Source: Hanleya hanleyi (lineage: Eukaryota; Mollusca; Polyplacophora; Lepidopleurida; Hanleyidae). Taken from it: a stretch of DNA of 64,000 bases. This document shows, piece after piece, positions 33,247 through 45,190 of this stretch (its first letter is position 1; each line of letters opens with the position of its first letter). The notes beneath the pieces were generated by a model. It was not told the origin of the DNA, searched no databases, and was given only the letters and a program-made list of their open reading frames with translations. Location: positions 17,585 through 81,584 of the forward strand of contig JAVTVY010020419.1 in NCBI GenBank assembly GCA_036873755.1, given 5' to 3'. The position numbers and the translations under genes are program-made.

Positions 33247-35472
33247 CTAATAATCATAACCTCTGTAGTGATAGCCATCAGGGGTGAAGTATTCATAGTA
33301 GTTGAAACTAGCAGGCCGGATTCTCTGCTTGTTAGTCTCATAGTGGTCATGGCAGTTCCAGTCAGGCCTGGTATTGCTCCAGGAAGAGTTATTCCCCCTT
33401 GCTAGATGATGGTCTTGGACCCTCAGATGGGGTTCTTGGCTATGGGAATGGTTATTTCCATGGCCGCCGTGACTACGTGGATGGTTATCTTTTCTGGCAT
33501 GGTAATGGTTGTTGTCAGCGACGGTACGGGTCATACGTCTCGAAGGGCGAGGACCAATTGGAGTGGGCCTGCTGGAATGGGGATTACGATCACCACATTG
33601 ATTTACCTCTCTAATGGCACTAATCATATTTCCCGCGAGCACTTTAGTCCCAGCGGTAGACAGGTGAAGATGGTCCTCCAGGAAGAGTTTGTCATTGACA
33701 CTTCCCCTTGAGGACATGTTGTTATGGCCGATAAAAGTGACATGTACTGATCCGAGGAATTTGTCCTCTAATATAGAGTTAAGGAGTCCTCTTCGGACAT
33801 TCAGCCTTCTGTCACCCACTGGGGACAATTTTGATATCAGAATGGAGGCGCTCGTATAGTTTGACATTAATAACTCAATTTGTTCTGTGTATTTTTCGGC
33901 ACACACATCAACAGACTCACTATCGCGGAGATTGTTAATACCCGTATGGATCACAGCTGTGTCTCCATCGGTGAATCCAGCCTTTATCAGGGATGGTTTT
34001 ATATCCTCAATCTTTGGAGCACGTACTATTTTTGTTGGTGCCCCCACACTGTTGCTTATCAGTAGCGGCCGGAGGTGCTTGGTAATAGAGCTTCCAACTA
34101 TGATGACCTTGTGACTACTGCTATTGGTAGACGACTGTTCACATGACATAACTTGGGTCTGTTCTGAGGTAGTGGAGTTAGGTTCAGACACGGCCTGAGA
34201 GTAAGATTTGGTCATAACTATAGCACCACTTTGTGGTTTGTTATGTGGGGGGATACTTTGCTGTAACACACGCAATAATTGTTTATTCTCGGCATCAGAG
34301 GCTTTGATTTCATTCATGGCCGAGGATATTTGACTGTTTATTTCATTTTGAAATTTAGACAGCCTGTCCTGTGTTATGGACTGAAGTTGTTCCATGTTTA
34401 CAGCCCCATTACATGTAACTGCTACTTCATCCATGGATGGTTTCTGTGATGGAATGCACTGCTGTAACGTGGATAGTAATTGTTTATTCTCAGCATCAGA
34501 GGCTTTGATGTTATTCATGGCTGAGGATATTTGTTTGCTTATATTACTTTCACACTCCGACAGTTTGTCCTGTGTTACTGTCTGAAGTTGTTCCATGTTT
34601 GCAGCACCATTACATGTGACTGTTACTTCCTCCATAGGTTTTGGTATCTTTTTACAGATGTGATTAAAATTCTCTTCTGAAAGCATGGTCAAATTATTAA
34701 CTAGTTTGGGAACATCAACTGTCAGGTTGTTTACGGCACTTTGTAGGGTAGATTGAGCCATTTTTATTTCATGAACATCACAGGCTATGCTTTTACAGAA
34801 CTCAGACAGATTTTCAATGGCATCTAATAGCATAGGATTTGCATTTGTCTGTGGTACTGTTGGTCCTGAGTTAGTGCCACCTGTACGATCAATGTCACTG
34901 TTGTCACTGTGACCTTCAGTTCGAGGACTTAGGTCACTGGGGTTTACATGCAAATGTAAATTGCTGATAAGATTTTCAGTTGCTGTAGCAAGGTGGTTTA
35001 CCAGTGCTGAATCCGGCCCACAACATTTTTCACATTTGAATTTTCTACTCGAATTGAGATATTTGGACAGTTCATACGCTGGCAGATTTGTGCAAATATA
35101 GTGGACCCACATGTCACAAAAGTCGCATTGGATCATGGACTTGTCTTCAAGTTTGGCACAGATTAAGCAGGTAACAACAGGCACAGGAGTCCCAGACTTA
35201 CCAGAGGCAGACGTGGGGTGTTGTTGTTGTTGTTCTTGTCCGCCATTTTCCCAAATAGAATTCGCAACAGGTTGATCGTTTTTGCCTGGGAATATATCGA
35301 AATCAGACAATCCTGCGTTTATCATAACATCTTTAGCTTCCTCGTACGTTTTACATTTTTGTTGCCTGCTGTTACTTATGCCGGTTACAGCCTCTCGACA
35401 CCGTTCCCAAGTCGTGAAGACTCCGCAGATTTTGCCCTTTGTCACCGCGTAATAGCTTGTTTTCCGAGTCAT
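33247..35472 (-). CDS. CR1-like LINE ORF1: hybrid-binding domain, PHD finger, SGNH esterase
   Basis: An intact 741-codon frame from ATG at 35472 to TAG. Residues 6-53 match the N-terminal hybrid-binding domain of RNase H1 (viroplasmin type): YYAVTKGKICGVFTTWERC, then K-T-Y-E-E-A. Residues 102-150 are a PHD finger with C102, C105, C116, C119, H124, C127, C147 and C150. The middle has two tandem coiled-coil-like units of about 70 residues (roughly 277-420) with MEQLQ and KASDAENKQLL. From about 455 to 615 there is an SGNH/GDSL esterase: block I around VGSSITKHL, block III around TGINNL, block V around DHLHLS. The tail is rich in H, R and N. PHD plus esterase is known from CR1-type ORF1. The RNase H1-type domain at the front is the unusual part and would suit binding of the RNA-DNA hybrid made during target-primed reverse transcription. 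It lies upstream of the ORF2 remnant on the same strand. Confidence 0.85.
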   Translation of the reverse strand: MTRKTSYYAVTKGKICGVFTTWERCREAVTGISNSRQQKCKTYEEAKDVMINAGLSDFDIFPGKNDQPVANSIWENGGQEQQQQHPTSASGKSGTPVPVVTCLICAKLEDKSMIQCDFCDMWVHYICTNLPAYELSKYLNSSRKFKCEKCCGPDSALVNHLATATENLISNLHLHVNPSDLSPRTEGHSDNSDIDRTGGTNSGPTVPQTNANPMLLDAIENLSEFCKSIACDVHEIKMAQSTLQSAVNNLTVDVPKLVNNLTMLSEENFNHICKKIPKPMEEVTVTCNGAANMEQLQTVTQDKLSECESNISKQISSAMNNIKASDAENKQLLSTLQQCIPSQKPSMDEVAVTCNGAVNMEQLQSITQDRLSKFQNEINSQISSAMNEIKASDAENKQLLRVLQQSIPPHNKPQSGAIVMTKSYSQAVSEPNSTTSEQTQVMSCEQSSTNSSSHKVIIVGSSITKHLRPLLISNSVGAPTKIVRAPKIEDIKPSLIKAGFTDGDTAVIHTGINNLRDSESVDVCAEKYTEQIELLMSNYTSASILISKLSPVGDRRLNVRRGLLNSILEDKFLGSVHVTFIGHNNMSSRGSVNDKLFLEDHLHLSTAGTKVLAGNMISAIREVNQCGDRNPHSSRPTPIGPRPSRRMTRTVADNNHYHARKDNHPRSHGGHGNNHSHSQEPHLRVQDHHLARGNNSSWSNTRPDWNCHDHYETNKQRIRPASFNYYEYFTPDGYHYRGYDY

Positions 35473-35740
35473 CGTCGATGAATGAAGTGGGAAATGCCAG
35501 ATTTATCACTAGATTCCACAGTTGATATTCAATTAGCAGTGACGGGACGATGTCATGCAACACAGGGTAACAACAATGACTTCACTGTTAATGGTCACTC
35601 AGTCCAAACCGAAAATCTTTCGAAGTTTTTAGCGCATCAAAATAGAGTCAACCATGTAGGCCGCCATCTTGTTTTTGTTACGTGTGCAACTGGTGAATAC
35701 AGGTCACGATGCACATTATGGTAAAACCGTAACTTACATA
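35473..35740 (-). other. Possible LINE 5' untranslated region
   Basis: Sequence upstream of the ORF1 ATG. It includes GCCGCCATCTTG near 35661, a YY1-like motif that is common in LINE 5' regions. The 5' boundary is not defined. Confidence 0.35.
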
Positions 35741-35792
35741 AGTTAGTACCGTACCTACACTTATTTTGTTTCCCTGCAAACTGCATTGTCGC

Positions 35793-36890
35793 GGCTCATA
35801 CTAAAGGAAGGCGGCCTTCTTACTTTGATATATTTGATAAATAAAAACTTCAAAGACCTGCTATTGTAGGTGCCTATACATTTGATTTATTCGATGATAC
35901 CGCTTATTTGTTTTGTTTTTTCACAGATAGCGCATATGTGGACTCAATAGGCCACAATGCATGCGCTTAGTACTAATCTCACAAACAACGGAGTGTTGAC
36001 TATTGTCTCCGTGCTCGTCCTTGATCACCGGCCGGCCACAATAGACAATAGGAGACAATATAATCAACGCAGACTTTGATCTTTATTATGCTCATTCGTT
36101 AGGAAAGTTAGCTATTAGTGACATCTTTGAGTACTAAACAACAAAGCGGTTAGCCAATACAATAATAAAATAAAGTATCTAATGAAGTCATATAAAAAAA
36201 TATATTTACTTCTATTTATATCTCCTACTAATCTCTCATTGTTATTTATTTATTTATTTATTTATACATTTAGCACTGGAAAAGAAATTCAATAAACAAA
36301 GTAATGTACCGCGAAATTCAAATAAAACATTGAGTTGATGGGCCGCGAAATCCGAATGGGAAGCGGCCCTTAAACTACAATTTCAATCAATCAATATAAA
36401 AAAAAAGTGTTGAGAGAGCTAAAAGTGGACAATACATGCATTTAATTTTCACAATCCAAAATAAAACTTCTTGTCATTGTTAACCGATTCATTTTAAAAC
36501 AATTCATTATGAAAATAACACCGAATAAACGCTGATCTAAATCCATATTTGGATAAGGTAAAGTAATGTTCACTTTAGTATTTGTTAATTCATTCGCTAG
36601 TCCGTAAGTATATTAATGTTCATTTCCGTATTTGTAAATTGAGAAGCGATCCAGTTTTTCGATGCACCCGCATTCCCAGCCGGCCGCCATTTTGATTTTC
36701 GCTAGCCGTGACAGCCGTGAAGTATCATCCGAGATTCATGTGGCCATACGACGTTGTGGGTACCTGCAAATATATGAAATCGGTATAAATTTACACAAGT
36801 AATACATCTAGGCATAAATTATCCCCGCCAAGCCTTGTAACATATGTTTTTATCCACCGCCTTCCTTTCGGCCTTCCTTTAGTATGAGCC
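35793..36890. repeat. Perfect 20-bp inverted repeat 1.1 kb apart
   Basis: GGCTCATACTAAAGGAAGGC at 35793-35812 and its complement at 36871-36890 enclose AT-rich DNA with no gene. It could be the termini of a small DNA element. No target duplication was seen. Confidence 0.5.
36244..36268 (+). repeat. (TTTA)n microsatellite
   Basis: Five to six units of TTTA. Confidence 0.9.
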
Positions 36891-37574
36891 CCTAACTTCG
36901 CTGTTTTCTCTGCCTGCTGAAAGCAGTGCTCAGGCCCCGCAAATAGTTCTCCGGTGATGCATGTTATCGAGCAGTGAATCGAAATAAAATTTGCAGCTGA
37001 ATAGAACAAATACCATACTTGCCATTCGTGGTGGAAAAAAATCGAGAAAATTCTGGTCTTTAGCATTTAGGAGCCTGTAGCCTAGTCTCACACCGCTGAA
37101 CCGGAACAGGTTCGAGCCCAGCTGGTCCATGTGTGAAAGTTTGTCAGTTACTTGACGAAGGGCGGTGGTTCTCTCCGGGTACTCCAGCTTCCTTTACCAA
37201 CCAAACTGACTGTCACCATATGAGTGAAACAAACTTGAGTGTGACATGAAGCCAAATTCCCTCCCTCCCTCCTCCTTCCCCAAGCCGTGTAACATGTTTT
37301 TACCGACCGCCTTCCCTACCATTAGCCTTCCTGATGTGTCGCCAAGTTCATCATTTTTTTTTTTGCAGTAGTTTTTTTTTTGGGGGGGGGGGCAGTTTCT
37401 ACGATTTCTACATGATAATAACAAAGAAAATCAAGGAGGCCAAAAGATCATTAAATTTGATCAGTTCATGTTGTGGAAATCATTAAGCTACACAGATTAT
37501 CTAGATTATTTTCTGCCACACTATTAATTCGCTGTGCTAGCAGAGAATAAGTGAAATACTTTTGTGACTTATAG
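36891..37574. other. Non-coding spacer
   Basis: No gene. A phrase with CCGCCTTCC near 36850-36880 recurs near 37300. A T-run and a G-run lie at 37354-37392. Confidence 0.5.
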
Positions 37575-37699
37575 GCACAACAACACTGAAAATTTTGGAG
37601 CTTCTGACTTTCCTTCTGCCGCCACCAGCAAAGAAAGGAGTGAAGAGAGGGTCCATTGGTTCCCAGCAGGCATTCAAACTCCTGGTGTTCCAGTTGGCA
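37575..37699 (+). CDS. Candidate internal exon, unknown gene
   Basis: Bounded by an acceptor (CTTATAG before 37575) and a strong donor (GTAAGT from 37700). The open frame reads TLKILELLTFLLPPPAKKGV, then a segment rich in R, G and S and F-K-L-L-V-F-Q-L. It ends in phase 0 and matches the phase of the exon at 38377, 677 bp downstream. I do not recognise the protein. The first exon is not identified. Confidence 0.45.
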
Positions 37700-38376
37700 G
37701 TAAGTAGCTTTGCAAGTTCCTTTCATCCATATCAATGACTTCTTTGTTAACCCTCTGCCTATTTTGCCATGTACATTTCTTCACAACATCTGGAAATGTA
37801 TTCACCTATGTTTGCTGACACTGTAAAAGTACGGTATTGTTGGTTGATATTGTACGAGATATAACTATTGTTTAATTACACTACACAAGTGTTAAATTTA
37901 CAAAGCATGGCACTCAACTGCGTGAGAAAATGTGGTGGCTCTAATTAGAGGGGGGAGGGCATATAGTGATCACTTTGTCCGTCCGTCTGTCCATCTGAAT
38001 TTCTTGTCCGTGCAATTAATATTTGATGGACAGGATTAAAACTTGCTTGAAATGTGGCTAGATCCTCGTAGTTGTGCAGTGTAAAAAAATTTCCGAGTTT
38101 CGGTTATATTTTCAAGAGTTATGGTCATTTGTTCTTGAAATCTTTGTGAATTTTAATAATTATCCAACTTAGGCCTCCACCGACCAATACAGAACAATGG
38201 CGGGGAAGTGTCGGGCTAAAGCGGAATGGGGGTATACAATTACGCAATCCCTGCTTTATTCAGAATTTGTGGCAACCATATATGGATCATTATCCTGATG
38301 TACATGATTGTTTACTTTGTAAATTTGGAGACTAGTTTGTTATGGTTAAGTTATCGTTGTATTCTTTTATTTGCAG

Positions 38377-38589
38377 GCTGATTTCACCATAACAGAGGCC
38401 ATCAAATCTGCTGTTGACATAGGAATGAAACAGCCGGCTGTGGTTGTAATAGGGAGACAGTTTTTCTGCTTCCTTGATCAAACACTGTCGGTGATTGATG
38501 TTGGAACGGTAACCGAGGCAGTTGAATTTGTACTCATGTGTTCAACCTGGAATATCCTGAAGCACTCCGGGGAGTATATGGACTTATAG
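38377..38589 (+). CDS. Candidate terminal exon, unknown gene
   Basis: Starts after a good acceptor (TTTATTTGCAG). Reads ADFTITEAIKSAVDIGMKQP, then A-V-V-V-I-G and F-F-C-F-L, then CSTWNILKHSGEY, and stops at 38587-38589. A different frame stays open past this stop to about 38666 with LIERFCDMPVTVRRPRIDEI. This suggests a one- or two-base shift near 38575 and that the original protein was about 25 residues longer. The fold looks like a small alpha/beta domain. No family is recognised. Confidence 0.45.
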   Translation, partial: ADFTITEAIKSAVDIGMKQPAVVVIGRQFFCFLDQTLSVIDVGTVTEAVEFVLMCSTWNILKHSGEYMDL

Positions 38590-38669
38590 AACGATTTTGC
38601 GATATGCCAGTCACCGTGAGGCGTCCTCGAATAGACGAAATAATTGCTCAGCTTAAGTTCGTGTGAATT

Positions 38670-39083
38670 TACCGACAATGGACTGTTTGCTGGGGATTTT
38701 TTCATTGTGACATGATTTGAGTTGCTGAAGTTTATCTAAATTCCGATGTTTTTTAATGTGAGGCATGGACTGTTTAAAGGATTTCAATCTTGCCATCTAA
38801 TGACATTTTTAACATTTGACGCGACAATCATTGACTGTCAAGTATTGTTTAAAAGTCTGGGAATTAGTGTTTAGAAATAAATATAAACAGACTATTCGCT
38901 TAAAATTGTGTCTACTAAATGTGTATTTTAAGTTCTATGCACAGTGTGATGCACTTGGTTAGACAAAATCTTACATCAGATCCTTTGAAAGGTTCTGTCC
39001 CATTCAAAATTATCACAGCAAATGCACAAATATGTTGTGAATTTGAAAAAAATAGTTTCTGAACTTTTCAAAGGTTTTAACAA
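38670..39083. other. Non-coding spacer
   Basis: No gene or repeat is seen. Confidence 0.5.
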
Positions 39084-39420
39084 TTTGTGTACTCTACATA
39101 CACATTTTTGTGTATGAAATTAGGTACACATTTTGTGTATCCGAGGTACACCAGTTTGTAGATGTTCAATTTTAGCACAAACATTGTGTACCATTTGGAC
39201 ACAAAATTGTCTACCTTCATACACAACATTGTGTACAAATTAGATAAACAAATATGTGTACTCTACATACACAGTTTTTGTGTATGAAATTAGGTACACA
39301 TTTTGTGTATCCGAGGTACACCAGTTTGTAGATGTTCAATTTTAGCACAAACATTGTGTACCACAGGTACACAATTTGTGTACTTTTTGTACACAACTGT
39401 TTTTAGAGAGTACCGTAACA
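39084..39420 (+). repeat. Tandem duplication rich in GTGTAC and GTACAC
   Basis: 39084-39192 recurs at 39254-39362, almost identical, with the phrase TAGATGTTCAATTTTAGCAC. The whole segment has many short inverted TTGTGTAC/GTACACAA words. Confidence 0.85.
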
Positions 39421-39569
39421 ATAAACGGACATGCTAGGAAAATATAATGGAACTCTTGCAACATGTTTACCTGAAGAGTGACTCTCCGTGGCAGAAATTA
39501 AAAGCAAATGACAGAATTTCTGGCTGGCCTTTCATGTGTTACCAGGTCCAGGATAGTTCGTCGGGAACC

Positions 39570-40535
39570 CCTGTAAAATAGCAGATTTCGTCTTCAATAA
39601 AATGAATTAAACCACACTCGTTGAGGGTTCGTGTTCAGAATCGTTGAGGGTTCGTGTTCAGAATCAGAACGTTTACTTATTCCAAATAACGGCAAGGAGA
39701 CAGCCAAATGTAGTACACTTCAGTTCATATTCAGGCTTGTGCCAGTTTATAATACATTACAGAACTGTAATAAGTATCACCATGGTTTCTCATAATAAAA
39801 TAAAATATGAAACTTTTCTACAATCAACCCGTGTTGTGTTATCTGTCAATAAACAATTAGGTAACAGAAGCTGAACGGCAGAATTCACTGAAATCTATCA
39901 CAACATAGAACTTTATCATATGGGAAACATATCTAGAATATTCAAAATACCGAAATGACTAATAATTATCTCTCATACAGTCTTTCTGTAATAATTTGCT
40001 ATTATCCCTACATTTAACATCGAAAACTAAGTTATGAACAATCAAATATACCGCCAGTTATCGCTACGGAAATAAATCATTCAGAGTCCACTTCATCAAC
40101 TTGGACATTAAGGACTCGTGCAAACATGGATCAAGATGTAAAAACCCAAGTCATTTTTGTGTGGCGAAATCTATTGTTGAATCAGTATTCATCGTTCTCA
40201 GTTTATTCTATATTCAATGCAAACATTTTTAGTGCAAAGAACCCACAAAGAACCCGTAGGAACCCTAAAAGAACCCATCAGAAGTTTGTTCAAAGTATAA
40301 TAGGGGCTCCTCGTCCTTAAGACCGCATGGTCTGTAAAGTGACGTCACAAACAAAGAATGTCCGGCGCTCACCACTGAACTTTCAGCGCTAAAATTTACA
40401 ATTATACATATTTCTAAAGTATAGACTCGATGGAGGTTGACTCAGAACATTCTTCACTAATTATATGCGAAATGTCAAGATAAAACAATCAACACATACC
40501 TGTAAAATAGCAGATTTCGTCTTCAATAAAATGGC
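39570..40535 (+). repeat. 33-bp direct repeat and 22-bp tandem
   Basis: AGCAGATTTCGTCTTCAATA occurs at about 39580 and 40510 inside a 33-bp identical block. At 39616-39660 a 22-bp unit with CGTTGAGGGTTCGTGTTCAG is doubled. Confidence 0.8.
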
Positions 40536-41746
40536 ATCTTACACTTGCAGGCTTGAACGCATCTCTGCCGCGCAAGGGGAAGTAACTGAACACGAATTTC
40601 GCGCCCAAACACCCTACTGAATCAACAAGTATGATTATAGGTGAAAACCGCCGGTCACGTGTCAAATTACAGTCAATGGTAGGTTTTCCAGTGCTTTCGT
40701 TATCAAGCGTGGGCGTGTGTCTGACCAGACGACAGTGACCACAGCCGAAAATGAACGATTTTCAGCATATCGATGACAGGTATGGTTACTGGTGTCCAGT
40801 CATATTTTGAAGGAGAAATATCGTACTATATTGTCACCAAACTTAGGGTTATTACTATTTCAAGTTAACAACAATTTTAAACATTTTTGCGGCGAGAGGT
40901 GTTTTTAGGTGTTGGTAGACAGTCCATTGTAGGTATTAGCATCGAATTATAGTGTGAGAAAATGAGCACAAAATGAACACGTGGGTACTTACTACCTGCC
41001 TCATGTATCACTGACTCATTCAGCTCTCGATTCCTTCCACTTGTGTGTATTTAAGAGGAATATGAACCATTAATAGTATATTCTCTGTCTGTCTGATATT
41101 ACGACAGTCCATTGTATCATCATCGGACCGATCGACAGTCCATTGTAGGTCAACATGCACTTGTGAATGATGCACAGAGAGCACATCGTCTGATCTAATG
41201 ATTCGCCAAATGGACTGTTGCCAAGACAAATGGTAGCTACAATGGACTGTTGACATATCTGATATATAATCATATGTTGCCTAATTATAACATTGCAGCT
41301 GTTATGCGGCTTCAATGTGAAGTGATTCAACCTACAGTTCATGGTCGCATGACAAATGGACTGGTGCATTCACCTATAATCACACTTGTCGATTCAGTAG
41401 GGTGCCAAAGTCGGCATAAATTCCCGGCAGTGAAATTAATTTTATATGTAGGCCTATCATAAATGTTGTAGATATAATTGAATCATTATGCGATCAAACT
41501 GGTCAAAAATAATATAATTTGATTATCACTTTTTTTTTACCAATGATTTTACATTAATGTCACGTGGTACCATCAAGTCGTCGGTGATCGTTTGTAGTCC
41601 CGACGTCATCCACACGTCAGATGACATGGACGCTCCAAATGTATCGGCGGTCCGGCGTCGGGCCGTTTTCGGCTCCCGATGCCGCTCGTGCCACTAGAAC
41701 CCGCTCCAATCCCACTAGTGGTCCACTATTGTTTGCTGTGTCGGAG
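40536..41746. other. Non-coding spacer with ACAGTCCATTGTA words
   Basis: No gene. ACAGTCCATTGTA occurs near 40920, 41104 and 41131, and its complement near 41240. Confidence 0.5.
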
Positions 41747-42875
41747 ACCGGCGTGATGAGTTACATGATGGATGATAGTGCTAGACAGGAGTGATGATGA
41801 GTTGCATGATGGATAATAGTGTTAGGCAGGCGTGATGAGTTACATGATGGATGATAATTCTAGACAGACGTGATGATGAGTTAGATGATGGGGGATAGGA
41901 CAAGACAGGCGTGATGATGAGTTACATGGTGGATGATAAGGCTAGACAGACGTCATAATGAGTTACATGATTGATGATAATGCTAGACAGACGTGATGAT
42001 GAGTTAGATGATAGATGGTAGTGTTAGGCAGGCGTCATAATGAGTTACATGATCGATGATAGTGCTAGACAGGCGACATAATGAGTTACTTGATAGATGA
42101 TAGTGCTAGACAGGCGTCATAATGAGTTACATGATCGATGAGAGTGCTAGACAGGCGTCATAATGAGTTACATGATGGATGATAGTGCTAGACTTGTCAT
42201 AATGAGTTACAAGATGGATGATAGTGGTAGACAGGCGTCATAATGAGTTACACGATCGATGATAGTGCTAGACAGGCCTCATAATGAGTTACATGATCGA
42301 TGATAGTGTTAGACAGGCCTCATAATGAGTTACATGATGGATGATAGTGCTAGACAGTCGTCATAATGAGTCACATGATCGATGATAGTGTTAGGCGAGC
42401 GTGAAGGTGAGTTACACGATGGACGATACTGGCAAACTGACGTTTTGATGATTTAGATGATAGGCCTATATGCTGCTGATAAATTAGCGTGATAATGTTC
42501 TACATGATGGATGAGATTGGCACACTGGTATCATGAGTTAATTGATGGATTGCTAGACTGGCGTGATGATGAGTTGCATGGTGGATGGTAGTGAGAGACA
42601 GGCGTGATCACGAGTTACATGGTGAATGACGGTGCGAGACAGGCGTGATCACGAGTTACATGGTGAATGACAGTGCTAGACAGGCGTGATCACAAGTTAC
42701 ATGGTGAATGACAGTGCGAGACAGGCGTGATCACGAGTTAGGCCTACATGGTGAACGACAGTGCAAGACAGGCGTGATCACGAGTTACATGGTGAATGAC
42801 AGTGCGAGACAGGCGTGATCACGAGTTACATGGTGAATGACAGTGCTAGACAGGCGTGATGAATAATATGCTGGG
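41747..42875 (+). repeat. Minisatellite, unit about 41-44 bp
   Basis: More than 20 units of the form GAGTTACATGATGGATGATA, then GTGCTAGACAGGCGT and ATAAT or GATGAT. The last third shifts to a variant with GTGATCACGAGTTACATGGT. There is no coding sequence, and no unique spacers between units. Confidence 0.95.
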
Positions 42876-43007
42876 AAGGTGAGGGTTCCTACAGAGATTG
42901 ACGCCATCTGGTCGGAATATCTTGGCCAATGATGGTTAAAGGGGATTAGATGCAGCATATATTTAGTCTGAACAAAACCGTTTTGATGTAATTATAAATA
43001 ACACAAT

Positions 43008-43927
43008 AGAATATGTATGCGAGTATTATATCCACAACCAATTTGAGGTAAATTTTAAAATGGACAATTAGATATAGTAAAGTCTTCCACGCCGACCGTC
43101 TATTTGTTTTAACTTCAAAGCTGATTGAACAGAGTCACACTTGGGACCAACGTTACCTTACTTTAATTATCTGTTCATAGGCTACAAAACTAAAGTACGT
43201 TATGAGATTAGAGCTCATTTGATGCTAAATGGATCGTACATAATGTGACCATAATTCACGATGACTGGTAAAGATTTAAGCTGTCGTTTCCTGTGTCTGG
43301 CATAGTACAGGTACCACATTTGCAACCCTATCATATTTTCAAAAAAAAATCATATGGTTGAATTAACCCGGTTAACCAAAATTAACACCCTTCAATTAAA
43401 TACTGGTACTAGTAATCCAGCATATATGTACAGATAATGTATCGCCCCACTCAACGCCAAAATTATATTGATGTATTTGTATATCTTTGCTGAATATTTG
43501 TTTTCTTTAATATTATTAAGTTATCGAGTATTTGTTTTAGAATATAGATCTGCTTACGATTAAATTGGAAATATACCAATGTTCAATTCAGTCCGCGTTA
43601 CGATCCTGTACCAGGTCATCTTTTTATACTTTCGTGCAGGTATCTACCGCGCGACGCTAAGGATTTGTCGTGGCGAGAAGAGGATTTAGGCGGCGGTAGG
43701 TAACGTTTGTTCCCACGACAACAGCTGTTCGACTCGTGACTAGTAATGGTTTGGACGGATGTATTAGGGTAGAGAGGTTTTGGGTCACAAACTCCCACAC
43801 ACAGCGTTGTTATTTACGGGTTGAGACATTTACTTTCGCTTCAAAGATTATTTTGTTGATGGAGCGAGGTGCATACAGATAGTCAGAAACGCAGCCCTTA
43901 CAAGATATTTTATAATACTGATTTCTA
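43008..43927 (+). repeat. Segmental duplication, copy 1 left part
   Basis: Matches 52020-52994 in direct orientation across its full length, with many substitutions and small indels. It ends at TTTCTA, where copy 1 is interrupted by an insertion. Confidence 0.9.
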
Positions 43928-44006
43928 ATATGAATAGGCAAAGCCTAGAAGCGAGCGGAGAAATAGGCCTACTTCTTCCTCTCGTTTCTGGCTTTGCCTA
44001 TTCATA
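43928..44006. repeat. Palindrome at the left end of the insertion
   Basis: ATGAATAGGCAAAGCC pairs with GGCTTTGCCTATTCAT. The sequence between is also largely self-complementary around a central TAGGCCTA. Confidence 0.85.
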
Positions 44007-44078
44007 TCAAGTTTTCCACTAGTACTCATTCGCATAATTTCTTGTTTCATACAGTACTTTTTAGGGTTCCATTGATTT

Positions 44079-44121
44079 GATCTGCCCATATCCATCACAG
44101 AAACAGATATGGGCAGATTGA
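44079..44121. repeat. Short hairpin
   Basis: GATCTGCCCATATC and GATATGGGCAGATT form a stem around a loop of about 13 bases. Confidence 0.75.
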
Positions 44122-44290
44122 GTCCACGTTTTGTATAGTATTTACACTGAACACATATTTCATGCACATGCTTACATCAAAACCGATGGCTTGTTTGAAA
44201 GTCAGTTCCTGTAGAACTTTACAGCATGTGGTAATTTGTTGTTGTCTAGAATTTGTCAACTTAGCCTCGATCATAAATATGACATAATTT

Positions 44291-44366
44291 ATATCCTATC
44301 AATGCTCCCCAATCGTATATGTCACTATGTAGGCGACATATCCAAATTGGGGAGCAGATAGGATTT
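44291..44366. ncRNA. Candidate pre-miRNA-like hairpin
   Basis: A stem of about 32 bp with a few mismatches (TCCTATC then TGCTCCCCAAT, paired with ATTGGGGAGCA then GATAGGA) and a loop of about 10 bases. The size matches an animal pre-miRNA. There is no expression evidence and the stem may simply be part of a mobile element. Confidence 0.35.
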
Positions 44367-45084
44367 AATTTTACTTAGACTGGATCAAATATTTAATTGT
44401 CCAAATTCTATCTGGTCCTAGCTATGATTTCCTGTCACTGTTCCAGGTGGCCATGATGTTATATTCTGTCATAAGGCAGCTTATTAATAAGAATAATCCT
44501 GTTCCTCTAATTATCGGACATAAAATCTATGTCCCATATATACTGTCACAATTAGTCTTATTACTGAAGGAATTCTGTTCAATTCTAATTTGATTGTACA
44601 CACAATATATAAAACCTTGGGGAAGTAGGTTCCACTCAACCAAACTAAATGTCCTTGTAATGGACATGTTCAAAAGTTGAGACTGAAGTGAATATATCTT
44701 GACTAATAGACAGATCTGTATACAAAGACGAAACTACTACTATTTAACTGCCAAATGAAAACAATAGTTACAAACATTTACAGCCAATAGATTTACCAGA
44801 TATGTTAAAATAGTTCAATGTGCAACTGTAAAACCAATCGACTAAATCATTTCATATTGTAGCTGTTCTCAACATTGAGATATTGTTTTTACATTTTTAA
44901 TTACTTTAAGGAATTGATAGAATGATTATAATTACATACTTTAATGAATAATTTTGAATGCTAAATTATTAATGTAAGAGAGCAGCTATTATTCTACCGT
45001 ATAATGGACAGAAACAACCTTGTAATGGCTATATTTAAAATTCATTTGTGTCTATAATGGGGAATGGCATTGTGGGGGGGGGTA

Positions 45085-45190
45085 ATATGACCGAAAAATC
45101 GTCTAAAAATATGTTTTGAAAATGACATCACTGTGACGTCATCATTGTGGCCACCTTGTTTTTTTCTTTGTTTTTTTTCACATTTTCTAG
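45085..45190 (-). repeat. Second copy of the 19364-19450 repeat
   Basis: Inverted relative to the first copy. Contains TCACTGTGACGTCATC. Confidence 0.65.

Noticed and set aside
41747..42875. CRISPR-like array
   Set aside because: Units are contiguous with no unique spacers, and the DNA is eukaryotic. It is a minisatellite.
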